Shown here piece after piece: positions 41,888-53,290 of a stretch of DNA of 64,000 nt (positions are counted from its first letter, which is position 1; the number at the start of each line of letters is the position of its first letter). Source of the stretch: Zopfochytrium polystomum (taxonomy: Eukaryota; Chytridiomycota; Chytridiomycetes; Chytridiales; Chytridiaceae). The notes beneath the pieces were generated by a model, which ran no database searches, was not told the origin of the DNA, and worked only from the letters and a program-made list of their open reading frames with translations. The translations under genes and the position numbers were made by a program. Where the stretch lies: assembly GCA_025765615.1 (NCBI GenBank), contig JAIVFJ010000047.1, positions 186,001-250,000 of the forward strand. Reading direction: 5' to 3'.

Positions 41888-43830
41888 TCAGTCCAAGGTG
41901 AAGCCCACAGCTTCCGACTTGGACCGGGCAGCCTCCTCCCCCAAGTTGAGACCCCACATCCCGCCGTCGGGGATGCCATCGTCTCGATCGCAAGCCCCGA
42001 ACACGTACACTCTCCCACGGTGTGCAGCGGCAGCGAGGCCGCCGCGTCGGAACATGGATATTGGGGGCTTCACGGCCCCGCCGGCTGTCTTGTACCGAAC
42101 TCTCCAGCGCAGCAGATCCAGAACGAACAAATCGCCATTCTCATCATCACCGTCTCCGTTGGCAGAATTACTCGGAGGCTGTTGATCTGCGGCTCCTCTT
42201 GCCCCACCAACAAATAGAATACTAGTGCCAAGAGCAATGGCGACCCCACCGGCTCTCCCAGGCACCGTGACAGCGCGCACTGCACCAGCGGCTGCCGCAG
42301 CGCTGTCTTCCGTGACCGGGACCGTCGGGACAGTCCACAGAGGTACGACGGAATTGTCCTTGAGGTCCAGAGCAATCATTTCCTGCACAACGTCGCCCCT
42401 CTGCCCTACTCCTCCCAGGAAAAGGAATACGTTTCCAACAACCACACCAACGTGGTGACTCCGAGGCGATGGCGGGACTCCATCTGTTGGCATTTGACAC
42501 CATCCCGTCGACCCAGCATTCAAGTGGACGTAATGGAAGTCGCCAACAGGTCGAACGAGGCCGTCACTGGGACTTGGCGATTCGCCTCCGTGGACGAAGA
42601 GATTGCCCCAGTGCACGAAGGAAACGTGGTGGCGGGAAGGAGGAGGGCGCGTGGGCGATGAAGGCACCTGCAAGACCTCCCATCTGTGGGTGGATGTTTC
42701 GAATACGTGCAGATCGTCGAAGAATTGACCGGTTTTATCGTTGTAGCCTGGTTAACGCACCAGTACTGCGAGTGAGCAAAGGAGTGAGGTAGCTGGGAGA
42801 AATTCTTACCTCCGTAGAAGTAGATCCGTTCACCCCATACCGCGGCAGAATGACCGCGCCTTGGTTCAGGGCTCTTGCCGTGGACGGCAGGCTTGCTCCA
42901 TCCCATGACATCGGTGTCGAAAACCCAAATGTCTGCGTTGCAAGCACCGTCAGGGTCCACACCCCCGAATAAGAAAAGCCTCTCCCCAACTTGCGTAAGA
43001 GTGTGGCCCATGAGCGTTGGCGATGGAAGAGCCTGCTCCCTTCGCTGCAGCGCTTCGATCTGAAGCACAGCCGAGCCCATGACCGACGCAACGCGAGGAC
43101 GAGGAAGAATGAGAGTCCAACGGTAGGACGTCGAGTTGTGAACAGGAGGAAGGACGGCAAGAGTGCTAGGAGTTTTGGGGGTCGTCGCTTCATTCGCTGA
43201 CACTGATGCGATGGTCGGGGCGGTGGGCAATCCCGCAATTGGCGCTCCGGCGCCCAATAAGTTCATCATTCGGTTCGACGACGGAGACATGGCGGCATCG
43301 TAAGTTTCGGCCATTTGCCGCAACGCATCTGGAGGAAGAATGGCGGACATGCGAGGTTGTAGGTGATGGTGATGACTGGCCGAGTGCATCGGCTTGACCG
43401 GGAGTTGGGAAAAGTTGATCTCGGCGCCAGTCGCTCCAGGCATTGGGACACCGCCAAAACGGGGGGACATCTGGTCTTGCTGGAACTGCTGTTGGAGCTG
43501 CTGTTGCTGCAACAGCTGCTGCTGCTGGAGTTGCTGAAACTGCTGAAACTGGAGCTGCTGGAGGTAGAACTGCTGTTGTTCTTCCTGCATGTGCATCTGT
43601 TGCACCGCCTGGGCCTGCTGCATCAGGGCGTCGATCTGGGACTGCGTCCGCGAAGAAGTGTTCAGCGGAGCACCACTGCCGCCGCCCATCGAGCCAGGAG
43701 GATTCATCCCACCGGCTGTCACTGATGGAGGAGCTGCACCGCTGACGAGCGAAGGGGGTTGCGATAGGAAGGGAAACTGCTGGTACTGCTGCTGCTGCGG
43801 GTGAGGAGGAGACCCGCCGCCTGCAGACAT
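41888..43830 (-). CDS. Kelch-repeat protein with Gln-rich N terminus
   Basis: Two exons, 43830..42810 and 42747..41888, 626 residues. The first ~190 residues are low-complexity: Pro/Gly, then Gln- and Leu-rich (QFQQFQQLQQQQLLQQ). From about residue 270 kelch blades appear: LMGHTLTQVGERLFLFGG, DIWVFDTDVMGW, RRGHSAAVWGERIYFYGG (the intron sits in this Gly-Gly), DLHVFETSTHRW, SRHHVSFVHWGNLFVHGG, PRSHHVGVVVGNVFLFLGG and a last degenerate blade. Kelch propellers bind partner proteins; no BTB, F-box or other domain tells which pathway. The poly-Gln-like region may vary in length. Stop lies 286 bp from the GlnRS start, same strand. Confidence 0.85.
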
Positions 43831-44386
43831 CGTTTGCGGTCAGAGTTGGTCGTTGTCGTGGCTTGATTTTGCACAAAATTGTGGCCCAACAACCGCTGGT
43901 TACAAGACGTTGCCACACCAACCCCAGCAACCATGTTTCCGTCACTCTTAAGCTTAGGCAAGCGCACTCCAAGTGCAGCCCTCCTTCCGCCCTTCGTCCA
44001 ATTCAGAATTGTAACATGAACAAGAGCATACAAAAGCAAGAACAGAGCACAATTGTTGTTCGGATTTGACGTTCTGGGCACCACAAAAATTCCCTCACTA
44101 CCTATACTGCAATGGTGATAACTTCTTGCGTCAACGCCTCACGACAAAGTTTCACTGAGCAAATAAATACCAGCCAAAGCAGCAAAATCAAGTAACCAGC
44201 ATAGCACAGTTGAGTTGTTGCACGTGACAGATGGGGTTGCGTCACGGGGAGGTGGAGCCAGCGGGAGAGAGAGTTCAAAAAACAGAAAGAAGAAAGAAAA
44301 AATCGCCTCTCTGTCTGTCTGTCTGTCTGCCTGCCTGTCGGCCGCTGTCGCTTTAACTGCCTGTCTCTCTCAGTTGTCCCCATACG
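43831..44386. other. Divergent promoter region, kelch / START genes
   Basis: About 560 bp. A TGTC/TGCC tetranucleotide tract (near 44311-44338) lies ~50-75 bp before the START-gene ATG, and an AAATAAATA stretch near 44160. Confidence 0.55.
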
Positions 44387-46559
44387 ATGCCACCGGCCTC
44401 GAGCAAGTCGCATCCGTCGAGCACCTCTCTCGCCGCTACCGCTGCATCCGCTGCCTCCAATGCACTGCCGTCGATGGCCTCTACTGCTGCTACCGCCCCG
44501 ACTCTGCTACCACCCTCGGCTTCCAAGGCCGCAGCAAAGACAGTCGCTCGCAAGTCCCCATTCTCTGCACTAATCGCGTCAACCTCGTCCTCCTTAGCCG
44601 CAGCCGCCCTCATTGCCCTCTACTGGTTCCTCATGCCCTCGGACCGGCGCGCACGCCTTCGTGTTCGTATCGCTGTGCGTCTGGTCCAGCTCGCAAAGTG
44701 GATAGGCGGACCCTCCTTCAATCCCGGTCCGGCCCCGCAACAAGCGCAACCACAGCTTCATCACGCCTCCCAAGCGCCGCACGTTTCAGCTTCGCCAATT
44801 ACCCCCCACCACCCTGTCGCCACACCAAGGCAGGTTCCCCGCGCGGCCCTCGCTGCCAGCCCGACCAGCACCATCACAATGCAAATGCCTCCCGCGCCTG
44901 TCGCCCCGGCCACCGGAAGGAACTCGCCGAGCCCACCCACCGCCGCGATACTCGCCAAACCACGGAACTCGATCCACCACAGCCCACCCCTCTTCGAAGA
45001 GGAAGACCGTGACATCCCCAGCCTGCCGCCACGGGTGCCCTCGACAAACTCGTCGGCGAACGCCGGCGCTCGCCCCACCTCGACGTCCTCTACCGCCACC
45101 ACAGTCGTCGTGCCAACCTCCCCGGCGTCCCCAGCCTCCTCGGTGGTGTCGTCATCCGCCAGCCGGAAGAAGCGCCACAGCATCGTGCCCCGGTCCAGCA
45201 CGACCCTCTCCGTCTCCCCGCCGAACCCGTACGACGTCCCGCCCGCGCCGCACCGCCCGCATCGGCACTCTGGCGCCATCGAGCGGTCGCTGGCTTACCT
45301 GCGGCTGCTGGAACCCCTGCAGGTCGGGGAGAAGACGATTGCGGAGGCGGTGGCTGCCGCCGAGAGCGGGACCGAGGTCGGAAGGTGGGTTCCGCAGGGA
45401 CCGCCGAAAGCTGGTGTGACGATTCACCTGATGGAGCCGCTGCCTGGAACTGCGGCCTCGCCGGCGCTGCCACCTGTGCGCGGGGACGGCGTCATTGAAG
45501 GCGCGTTTACGCTGCAGGAGGCGTATTCTGTGATTCGCAGCTCAAACTGCAGGCGGACATGTGAGCGAATTGCGTTTGTGTCCTGTCTTCTGTTTTGCCA
45601 GTGCGACACCAAACGCCTTTTTTCTTTATTGAAGGGGACACAAGATACGACCACGGCGAATCCATCGAGCACTTTAACATTGACGAGGCGCTGGCGTACT
45701 CGGTGCAGAAGGGAACGTTCCCCGTCGCACCGCGGGATCTCGTGACCGCCGTGTTCAACCGCCGTGGCGACGGCACCCTTCGCTACGTTGTCACGTCCGT
45801 GGTGGACCCCACTGCGCCGTCCGAGGGCCGCGGCCGCGTGCGCGGAAACTTGGCAATTGCGGCGTGGATCCTCCGCGAGCGCGCCGGCGCTGGCGGCGGA
45901 ATCGACGCGACCTACATCGTCGACATTGATCCAAGGGGCAACATTCCCACTTGTGAGTTGGTTTGATCGTTTTTTTTTTTGTTTTTGTTTTTTTTTTTTC
46001 AATCCATAAAAACCCGTTGCGAAAAACCATCAAAACACAAGCCCTCGTCAAGCTCGTGCAAACCCAGTCGCCGCTCTGCATCGCCGAAGTATCCCGCTAC
46101 CTCAACTCGCGCGGCCCGATCCCCTTCATCGTGCGGCCCTACTCGCACCGCCCGCCTCTGACGCCCGAAACGCCCGGCCCAGACGTGGTGCTCATGTCCG
46201 AGGAGTACGACGACCGCACGGACCGGTACGAGGTGGACATGACGGTGCGCGCGGCGCCGCCGTCGCGCGACGGCCGCCGCGGCGTGCTGGCCGTCGCCCT
46301 GCCGCGCCGGGGGTTCTCGGACGGCGCGGACGTCAGCGTCGCCGTGGCGCCCGCCGGCGTCGCGGACGTCCGCGCGCGGCTACTGCGTGCCCCCGAGGAC
46401 GCGGACGTCGGACTCGCGCTGCGCGGCGTCGTTGGGAAGGCGACCGCGTGGGTGCTCGAGTGCTGGCTGGACGGCGGCGAGGGCGAGGAGGTCGAGGTCG
46501 AGATTCGCGTGGAGAGGGGTCGACACGGGGTCGTTGTGAACGGGGAGCCGGTCGAGTGA
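44387..46559 (+). CDS. START-domain lipid-binding protein with N-terminal membrane anchor
   Basis: Three exons: 44387..45560, 45635..45952 and 46042..46559, 669 residues. A Ser/Ala-rich N terminus contains one hydrophobic segment near residues 60-84 (SSLAAAALIALYWFLMP) with basic residues after it. A disordered Pro/Ser/Thr linker follows. The START domain spans about 330-530: LQEAYSVIRSSNCRRT continuing as WDTRYDHGESIEHFNID, then SVQKGTFPVAPRDLVTA, a YVVTSVVDPTAP strand, GNLAIAAWILRE, and the C-terminal helix SPLCIAEVSRYLNSRG. START domains bind sterols, phospholipids or ceramide and move them between membranes. The C-terminal 140 residues are unlike known domains, very GC-rich, with Val/Asp/Arg-rich strands. 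Ligand unknown. Confidence 0.75.
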
Positions 46560-47324
46560 ACCCGAAATGAGCGGGGGAAAAACTGAGTCGCTCGTTTGAC
46601 GGTGTGCTCCGTTCTCTCTTCCCCCCCATTCCATGTGCGACGCGGCTGCCCAACCTCTCCATTCTACCTCCTCTTAATTGACAACCAACAACCCCTCGGC
46701 GTCGTCCGTTTCTGGAAAACCATACACGGTTTCAAGTTTTTGATAGTCAGCAGTTTACGAGCCCGGTTATTTGTTGTAGATTCCACGTTTGTTTTTCTTG
46801 TTTTCTTCCGCCTTCTTTTGCTTTTGTATTTGGTTCCCTCCCTCGTTCTTATTGCTATTGCTTTCAGGTCTAGCCAGTTCTGTTGCGACGTTTCTTCTCG
46901 CCTCTTCTCAATGCAAGTTTCTTTCTTTACTGTTCTTTACCTCCTCTCGTCGTTCCCTTGGTGTGTTCAGCGGGTTACCATCATTGATTAAAGACGAACA
47001 TATCTAGGAGTAGAGACTGAGAGCGCCACTTCTGGAAGAAAGAGGAAACGATAATTTTTTTTTTCCTTCTAGATTGGAGACGAAAGCGAAGTAATGCCGT
47101 TTAGGAAAAGAGAAGAGGAGTAGTGGCCTCGAAAAAAGAATATCGGAGCCTCTTTGGTTACCGGTGGTGAGGGAAAAGAGAGAGGCCAGAGTGGTGGGGC
47201 GAGAGAGTTGAAGAGAGCAGGAGAGCGAACGATAAAAGAACAGAGACAACGAGAGACAAACAACAATGCCTATTTTAAAAATAGAAAAAAAACGAGAAAT
47301 TCCCATCCCAAGCTCCCACCAAGG
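46560..47324. other. Convergent intergenic region
   Basis: About 765 bp between the START-gene stop and the stop of the small secreted protein. It is T-rich in the first half and A-rich in the second. No gene recognised. Confidence 0.55.
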
Positions 47325-48210
47325 TTACACAGACCAGACCATCACAGCCAAAGCCGCGAGGGCGGCCACACCGGCGGCAACCGCGAGCGAGACGGCCGCC
47401 TCGCGCGTCGCCGCGCCGGGGATCAGCGTGGTGGTCGAGGCGGTGTTGGCCGCGGGGGCGCTGACAGATTCGCCGCCACCGCCGGTGGTAGTGGCCGCGG
47501 CGGAGGAGCCGTCGCCCGAGAGGGCGCTGGTCGGCAGCGCCGAGGAGAAGGAGAGGGTGGCCGAGCCGGTGAAGTTGGCGGGGACCTTCGCGCAGTACGA
47601 GGATGCGTAGTCGCGGAGGGTGGCGGTGTTGGGGTCCTTTTTTGAGGAGTGGAGGAAGGGATTGAGAGGGAAATTGAAGGTTAGATCTAAACTGGCTCTT
47701 GGACGTAGATCCGATCAAATCGAGAGGGGGCTGCGGTCCAGTTACCTGCGGGCAGAACGAGTTGTAGCAGTAGACCTGTGCGGTGTACTGCTGGCACATG
47801 CAGTAGTTGTACGCATCGCCGGTCTTGGGGGTGCAGCTCGATGTTGTGCCGCCGCTGTTCCAGTTGCGTATGCACTAATTCGTGTGTCCCGCAGGGTCGT
47901 TTAATGAGCAGAGAGATGGAAACAGGCCATGGGAGGGGAGGAGCAGAATAAGAGCAAGTTAGTTAGCCAGGACCAAGTGAGGTGACGGATCGCCTAATGT
48001 GGGCGAGTATGGGGGGGCGAGATGGTTGCTCCTGGGTTTGTGGACGGAGATCGGGCAAACGAGCATCTGTCGGACAGAGGAGGGCGAAAAGAGGCCGACG
48101 ACGCTCCTTACCAGGTTGAAAGTGTTCTGGTACGAGCAGTTTGTTGCGGCGCTTGCGAGCGATGACGCAAGGATGAGGACGAGGGCGGCGACGGCGGCGA
48201 GACGAGGCAT
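47325..48210 (-). CDS. Small Cys-rich, probably GPI-anchored surface protein
   Basis: Three phase-0 exons: 48210..48112, 47874..47746 and 47636..47325, 179 residues. A signal peptide (MPRLAAVAALVLILASSLASA) precedes a short domain with paired cysteines: TNCSYQNTFNL, then CIRNWN, SCTPKTGDAYNYCMCQQYTAQVYCYN, SFCPQ and SSYCAKVP. A Ser/Thr/Ala-rich stalk leads to a C-terminal hydrophobic tail (VSLAVAAGVAALAALAVMVW) with no charged end, the usual form of a GPI-anchor signal. The Cys pattern was not assigned to a family. The role is likely at the cell wall or surface. Confidence 0.6.
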
Positions 48211-48464
48211 CGTTGGGGGCAGGGAAGCGGGTATGCGATGGAAGAGCGGGTGAGGTCGAACGATGGACTGATTGAAGTGGGATTCTTTCTTTTTACCGCT
48301 TGTTCCTTTTTTCGGAAGGGGATGAGAGTGAGAGAGAGAGAGAGAGAGTGAGTGAGTGAGTGAGAATGAGCGAATGGAGATGCTGCTGCAATTGAAAAGT
48401 TGAGGCTGAAGGGAGGCTGACCGAACCCCAAAGACAAAAGAACCAAAGGAAAAAAGAAGAAAAG

Positions 48465-48499
<35 letters not shown>

Positions 48500-48746
48500 G
48501 TGGCTGTTTGTTTGTGTTCGTTGACAAGGCGGCCGCATGTTCCTCGCATATGCGATGAACTACTCTTAGTGCTGGCCAAGCACTCGTTGGTGGAGATATT
48601 TGCCGAGACCTTCCACAAGTTCCATCATTCAAAGCAATAATAAGCACTGAAAACGACCCTTCGATATTAATTATGTGCGGAATTCGGGGGCACTGCCTGT
48701 ATCGGAAAACCAACCACAAGAAAAACCTTTTCGCGCATATCCCCCT
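48211..48746. other. Intergenic region with GA and poly(A) tracts
   Basis: About 540 bp. It has a GA/GTGA tract near 48330-48365 and a run of about 33 A at 48465-48497. No gene seen. Confidence 0.6.
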
Positions 48747-51700
48747 TCACACACTTTTATACACCGTCACAGTCCCGCCCTTCCCCGTCGCCGTCACCGT
48801 CTTCCCCGGGCCCGTCACCGTCACCGTCTTTGTCGCCGGCGGCGGCGGGCCAACGGTGACCGTGACGGTCTTCCCCGGCGCCGTGGATTTCGCCGTCGCC
48901 GTGACCGTCACGGTCTTTCCCGGCGGCGCGGGGGCGGTGACGGACACCGTGACGGTCTTGACCGCCGGCGACGGCGACGGCGAGGCTGGGGTCGCAGTCA
49001 CGGTTTTGACGGTGGTTTTGGTGGTGGTGGAGAGCTTGATGGCGGTGGTTGTGGTGAGTTTTGTCGACGTCGCGGCGGGCGGGAGGACGGTGACGGTGAC
49101 GAGAGTGGTGGTCGTGAGGGTTTTGGTGGAGGCGGTGAGGATCGTGGCGGTGTATGTGGTTCCTGTGGGATAGGGATGATTAGCTGGTTGTTTGATTTGC
49201 GAGCGCGGCTCACCGTTCACTGCTGGAGCAGTAGATTTGCCCGTCTACGAATGCGCAAGACGAAGTAGGTTGAAGCATCAGTAAATTCCCAGAGTCATTT
49301 TACTCGCGATAAAAGACCGAGCGTCCAAGGAGGAAACAAAAGGAAACAGCATCCTTACCCCGTCGCACACCGCACCGCACCCCGACGCGAGAATAATGCA
49401 CTTGGCATCCCACACCGCTTCCGCGCAGGACGGCTTCAGTGTCGCGACGCAGCTGGCAACGCTGCCACAGGAGGGCGGGACCGGGTCGCCCGTTGTGCAG
49501 ACGTCACGACACGTCGAGACCGGTGGGCTGGGGACCGCGGTCGGGGAGGACGATGGGGACGTCGCAGACGACGAGGAATCGATCGTCGACGCGGAGGAGC
49601 TGTCGAGGGACGATGTCGGCGAGGGCTGGGAGGAGTCGATCGATGTTGGTGCGATGGCCGACGAAGAGGCAAGTGGTGAGGTTTGCTGTTGGTCGCTGGA
49701 CGACGGCGTTGGCGAACTTGGGACGGTGGAAGGAGGTGTTGATACAACTGCGAGGGAGGAGGTAGATGATGTTTGAGAAGGTCCGACCGGCACACTGCTG
49801 GGTGCTGACGACGACGACGGTGGTTGCACCGTTGGTGAAAGAGACGCGACTGCGCTGGATGTGGTGGTCACAGCTGACGGCGAAGATGATGGCGAGTATG
49901 GAGGGAGGGTGGATGTCACGATTGGTGCAACGGACGGTGAAGACGGCACACTGGAGGAGACACTCTGTGAAGCCGATGACGCTGGGCTTGAACTCGACGA
50001 CTGGGATGCCGGCGTGCTCTGTGATGACGACGTCGGTGGGGTTTGCGATGGTGTTATTGATGTACTTTGAGCAAAAGTCGAGATTATAGACGAAGATAAA
50101 GTCGCGATTGATAACGTCGACGCAGAAGTCACAACCAGGGGCGAAGTCACTGATGAAGAGAGTGAGCCCGATGGAGCTGGCAAAGACGATGCAATTGTCG
50201 ATGAAGGTACTGTAGACGGTGACAAAGAGGTTGAAGCCGGTGGAGATATAGGTATAGACGACGAAGTCGAAACTGTGGATGGAGAAGCTGTGGAAGGCTT
50301 GGGCGTGCTGCTTGTGCTGCTGGCACTGGCGCTTGAAGACTTCGACGAAGTCTGCGGTTACACGGAAGAAAACACATACAATCAGTTTCAAAGGCTTCAA
50401 AACCAGTTTCACGTCCCCATTTCTTACAGAGCACTTTGCACCGCACTTTGACTGAGCCTCGGATACGCAGACCGAGTCCCACTTGGTGTTTTGGCAGTAC
50501 GAATCGAACTTTGTGACGCAAGCGGCAATGTCGCTGCAACCCGGGCGCATCGGAGACCCCGAGACACAAACATCGTGGCAGACGAGGGGGGGTGGGGTGG
50601 CGGTCGCCGTTGCGGGTGAGGTCGAGGTCGTTGATGATGACGCCACCTGTGGGAATAGCCGATGAGCAGTTGAGAACGAATTTTTCTTCAAAAGAGAATT
50701 GGGCACACTCACCGCGGAACAGCCCGCCGAACATTTTGTATTTGCTTCATACACGCACGCCGAGTCCCACCATGTCGCACCGCAGTACTTGTCGAGTTTG
50801 ACCACGCAACTCGCCACCGTGCTGCAGCTGGGGTCCAGCGGAGATCCGGTCGCGCAAACGTCGTGGCAGGTCGTGCTGGGAAGCACGGTGGTCGTTGGCG
50901 GCTTCGCGTTTTGTCGTTGTTGTTTGTAAAGAAACAGAAGAGAGATGTCAGCGCCACCACCACCGCAAGGGAGAGATGGCGATCCCTACCGTAGTTCCCA
51001 ATGCGTAGGCAACGCACGAGTTTTGGACATTACTCCATTCCTTCTGGACCACGTACGTGCCTGAAGGGAGATACATTGTAACCTGTTGCGCGTTGCAAAT
51101 GTCCCCGATCTCCCCGTTCGCTGTGTCATACTGCAGGTAAGAGTTAGCGCCGGTTATCAAAGACGCCAAAACAGCGTGATGCCGCACCCATCCCAAAGGA
51201 AATCCAACCGACGAAGCCACCCCGACGCAAGGGTCTGTTATGGCCTCCATAAGCTCGTGGGCTGCGACTGACTCGGCGTTGTACAGTGGGTTGACTGAAA
51301 CGCCACAGCCTCCAAAACAGGCGCCGGTCTGATCGGCTACAACTCCGTAATAGAGGTATGTTGTGTTGCTTATATCTGCTATGTTGATAGTTCCTGTGTG
51401 CGGTTTTTTTGAAGTGTGAGAGAACGTCCATAATCCCGCAATCAGGTTGGAGTATACCGTGGTAGCCACAGAAACTGACGCAAGACGCATCGCCCTTTTG
51501 AGTGATAGTGGTGCTGGGAGCGAAGTGGATTGGATAATACGCGTTTTCGTTGGGAGTGAGTATGCCTTGCTGGACAAGCGATCTTCGCGAATTTGTTGTT
51601 AGAGCAATTGGTTCTGCAAGCGACCCAGACAAACAATCACCTCAGCATGGGCTTGATGTCCAGTTCGTCGTCTACGGTGCTCTTCAAGTTTGATGTTATC

Positions 51701-52323
51701 GCGTAGGAGGCGTTGGCGACGCCTCTTCCAAGAGTATAGTTGTTTACGGAGTACTCGGCAACTTTACAGGTGACTTAGAACTGGAACCAAAATAGGGAAT
51801 CTATCGGCAATAAAAACTCACGCAAGTCCATGTGCGTGGAGTTGACCACGACGGAGTACCAGTTTTGGAGCTCCTGCTGATAGAGCGCGGCGCCATAGAA
51901 GATTGGAACCACCTTGATCAATTATTTGGTGGATGCGTTAGGCGGTTTGTTGTATGCGCGTTCCGTTTGTGTTTTTTTTTTTCCACCGTTCCCCACTCCC
52001 CAATCATGACAGATCGCAAAAAACACAGCACGTCCGTTTGAAAAACTCACCTGCACGTTCCGAATCAGCGGCCCGCCGTAGTACTTGAGTTTCGGCGCGG
52101 TGCCCGCGTTCGACACGGCAAACTGCGACGTGGCGCGCGTCACGTTTACGCGGCCCAAGCTCACGCGGTAATTGCTGCCGCTGCTGGTGAACTTGGCGTT
52201 GGTGGCGGCGAGGAGAAAGCGGTTGGGCGACGCACGTGCGAAAGGAGTGACGTGCGCGAGGTGGAGGAAGGCCTCGAAGGCGAGGAGGAGGAACGCGGCA
52301 GAGACGCGGAAGTGGGGCGCCAT
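48747..52323 (-). CDS. Secreted mosaic protein: EXORDIUM-like domain, three 8-Cys repeats and Thr-rich stalks
   Basis: Eleven exons with consistent phases: 52323..52051, 51912..51822, 51761..51641, 51582..51458, 51393..51188, 51130..50990, 50901..50713, 50646..50428, 50351..49359, 49244..49214 and 49162..48747; 934 residues. A signal peptide is followed by an EXORDIUM/PHI-1-like domain (about 85-315): YYGGPLIRNVQ, VVPIFYG, AAHELMEAITDP (His249) and GWYDTANGEIGDIC. Three repeats follow at ~331, ~408 and ~735, patterned C-x3-C-x9-C-x5-C-x7-C-x8-C-x7-C-x3-C (x6 for the x7 in the third). A ~270-residue Ser/Thr/Pro stalk separates repeats 2 and 3. The C terminus is TVTV-rich. No GPI tail is visible. 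Likely a wall or surface protein; binding or adhesion is inference. Confidence 0.7.
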
Positions 52324-53290
52324 TTTTCTTTCCGTCTGTTTTCGCTTCTGATTATTTTCTTTATTCATTTGAGAATGTATCTTCTTGTATGTAGTCCCGA
52401 CGCGTCGCACCAGAAAAAAAAAAAAGGAAGGGGGTTCACATCTCACGATCGCTCAAACCGTGTGTGTTATTGTTGTACATTCCCGTTCAGCTGTGTATGT
52501 TCAATATGACTTGTGATTGAAGTTTTTGACAGTTTCTTTCCTTCCATCACGGTAGGCAATGGGTTAGTGGCAGAGGAGCGCGCCTGAATGTATGTGATCC
52601 GAATTCTTCAGCCAACACGGAAAGATCTGGGTTTGCTAACTATGTCCCGTGCGCCGGGGTCCGTCCGTATGGAGTAAGCGAAGTAGAAGGAAAGGTTCGC
52701 GAGCTGCCAACCCCAGCCCAAGTGTCGGTCGGTCCACTGCGAGTTGGCAGGGACGCGTCTCTCAGAAGAGTCAACTGGTGTGGGGATATTCGTGAGTGGG
52801 TTTTTTCCACCTTCACTCAATCGGCCAAACTCTTGCCGCGACGGCACTTTTTGTCGTTGTCGTCGTCGGGTAAACAGCGAGAGGGGGATCTGCGAGAGGG
52901 TCACATGGCTGGGACCGAGGGAAGAAAGGAACGGAGACAGACAGACAGACAGAAATATACAAATAGAGACACCCGAGCCGAGGAGGAGTAGTGGCACAAC
53001 CGACTGTTGGTCGAACGGGACGGAAACAGGAGAGAAAAAAAAAAGATGACTCAGTTGGGATGGAGACAGAGGCAGAGACGGAGAGACAGAGACAGAGATA
53101 GAGAGAGAGAGAGAGTGAGAGAGTGAGAGAGAGAGAGAGAGTGTGAGAGTGAGAGAGTGAGAGAGAGAGACAGAGAACATGAATCTCAATAAAATACCGC
53201 ACACTCCCAGAAAGCCACCACCACCCGCCCACATCCTCACTTGAACAACAGCGAGCGAGCAACCCGAACGACAACGACGACGACGACGCC
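52324..53290. other. Divergent promoter region, EXORDIUM-like / cytochrome b5-ACAD genes
   Basis: About 970 bp, including a GA-rich tract that ends ~115 bp before the plus-strand start codon. No additional gene seen. Confidence 0.6.
53062..53176. repeat. GA/GACA-rich microsatellite
   Basis: Interrupted GA with GACA and GTGA units, upstream of the cytochrome b5-ACAD gene. Confidence 0.9.
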
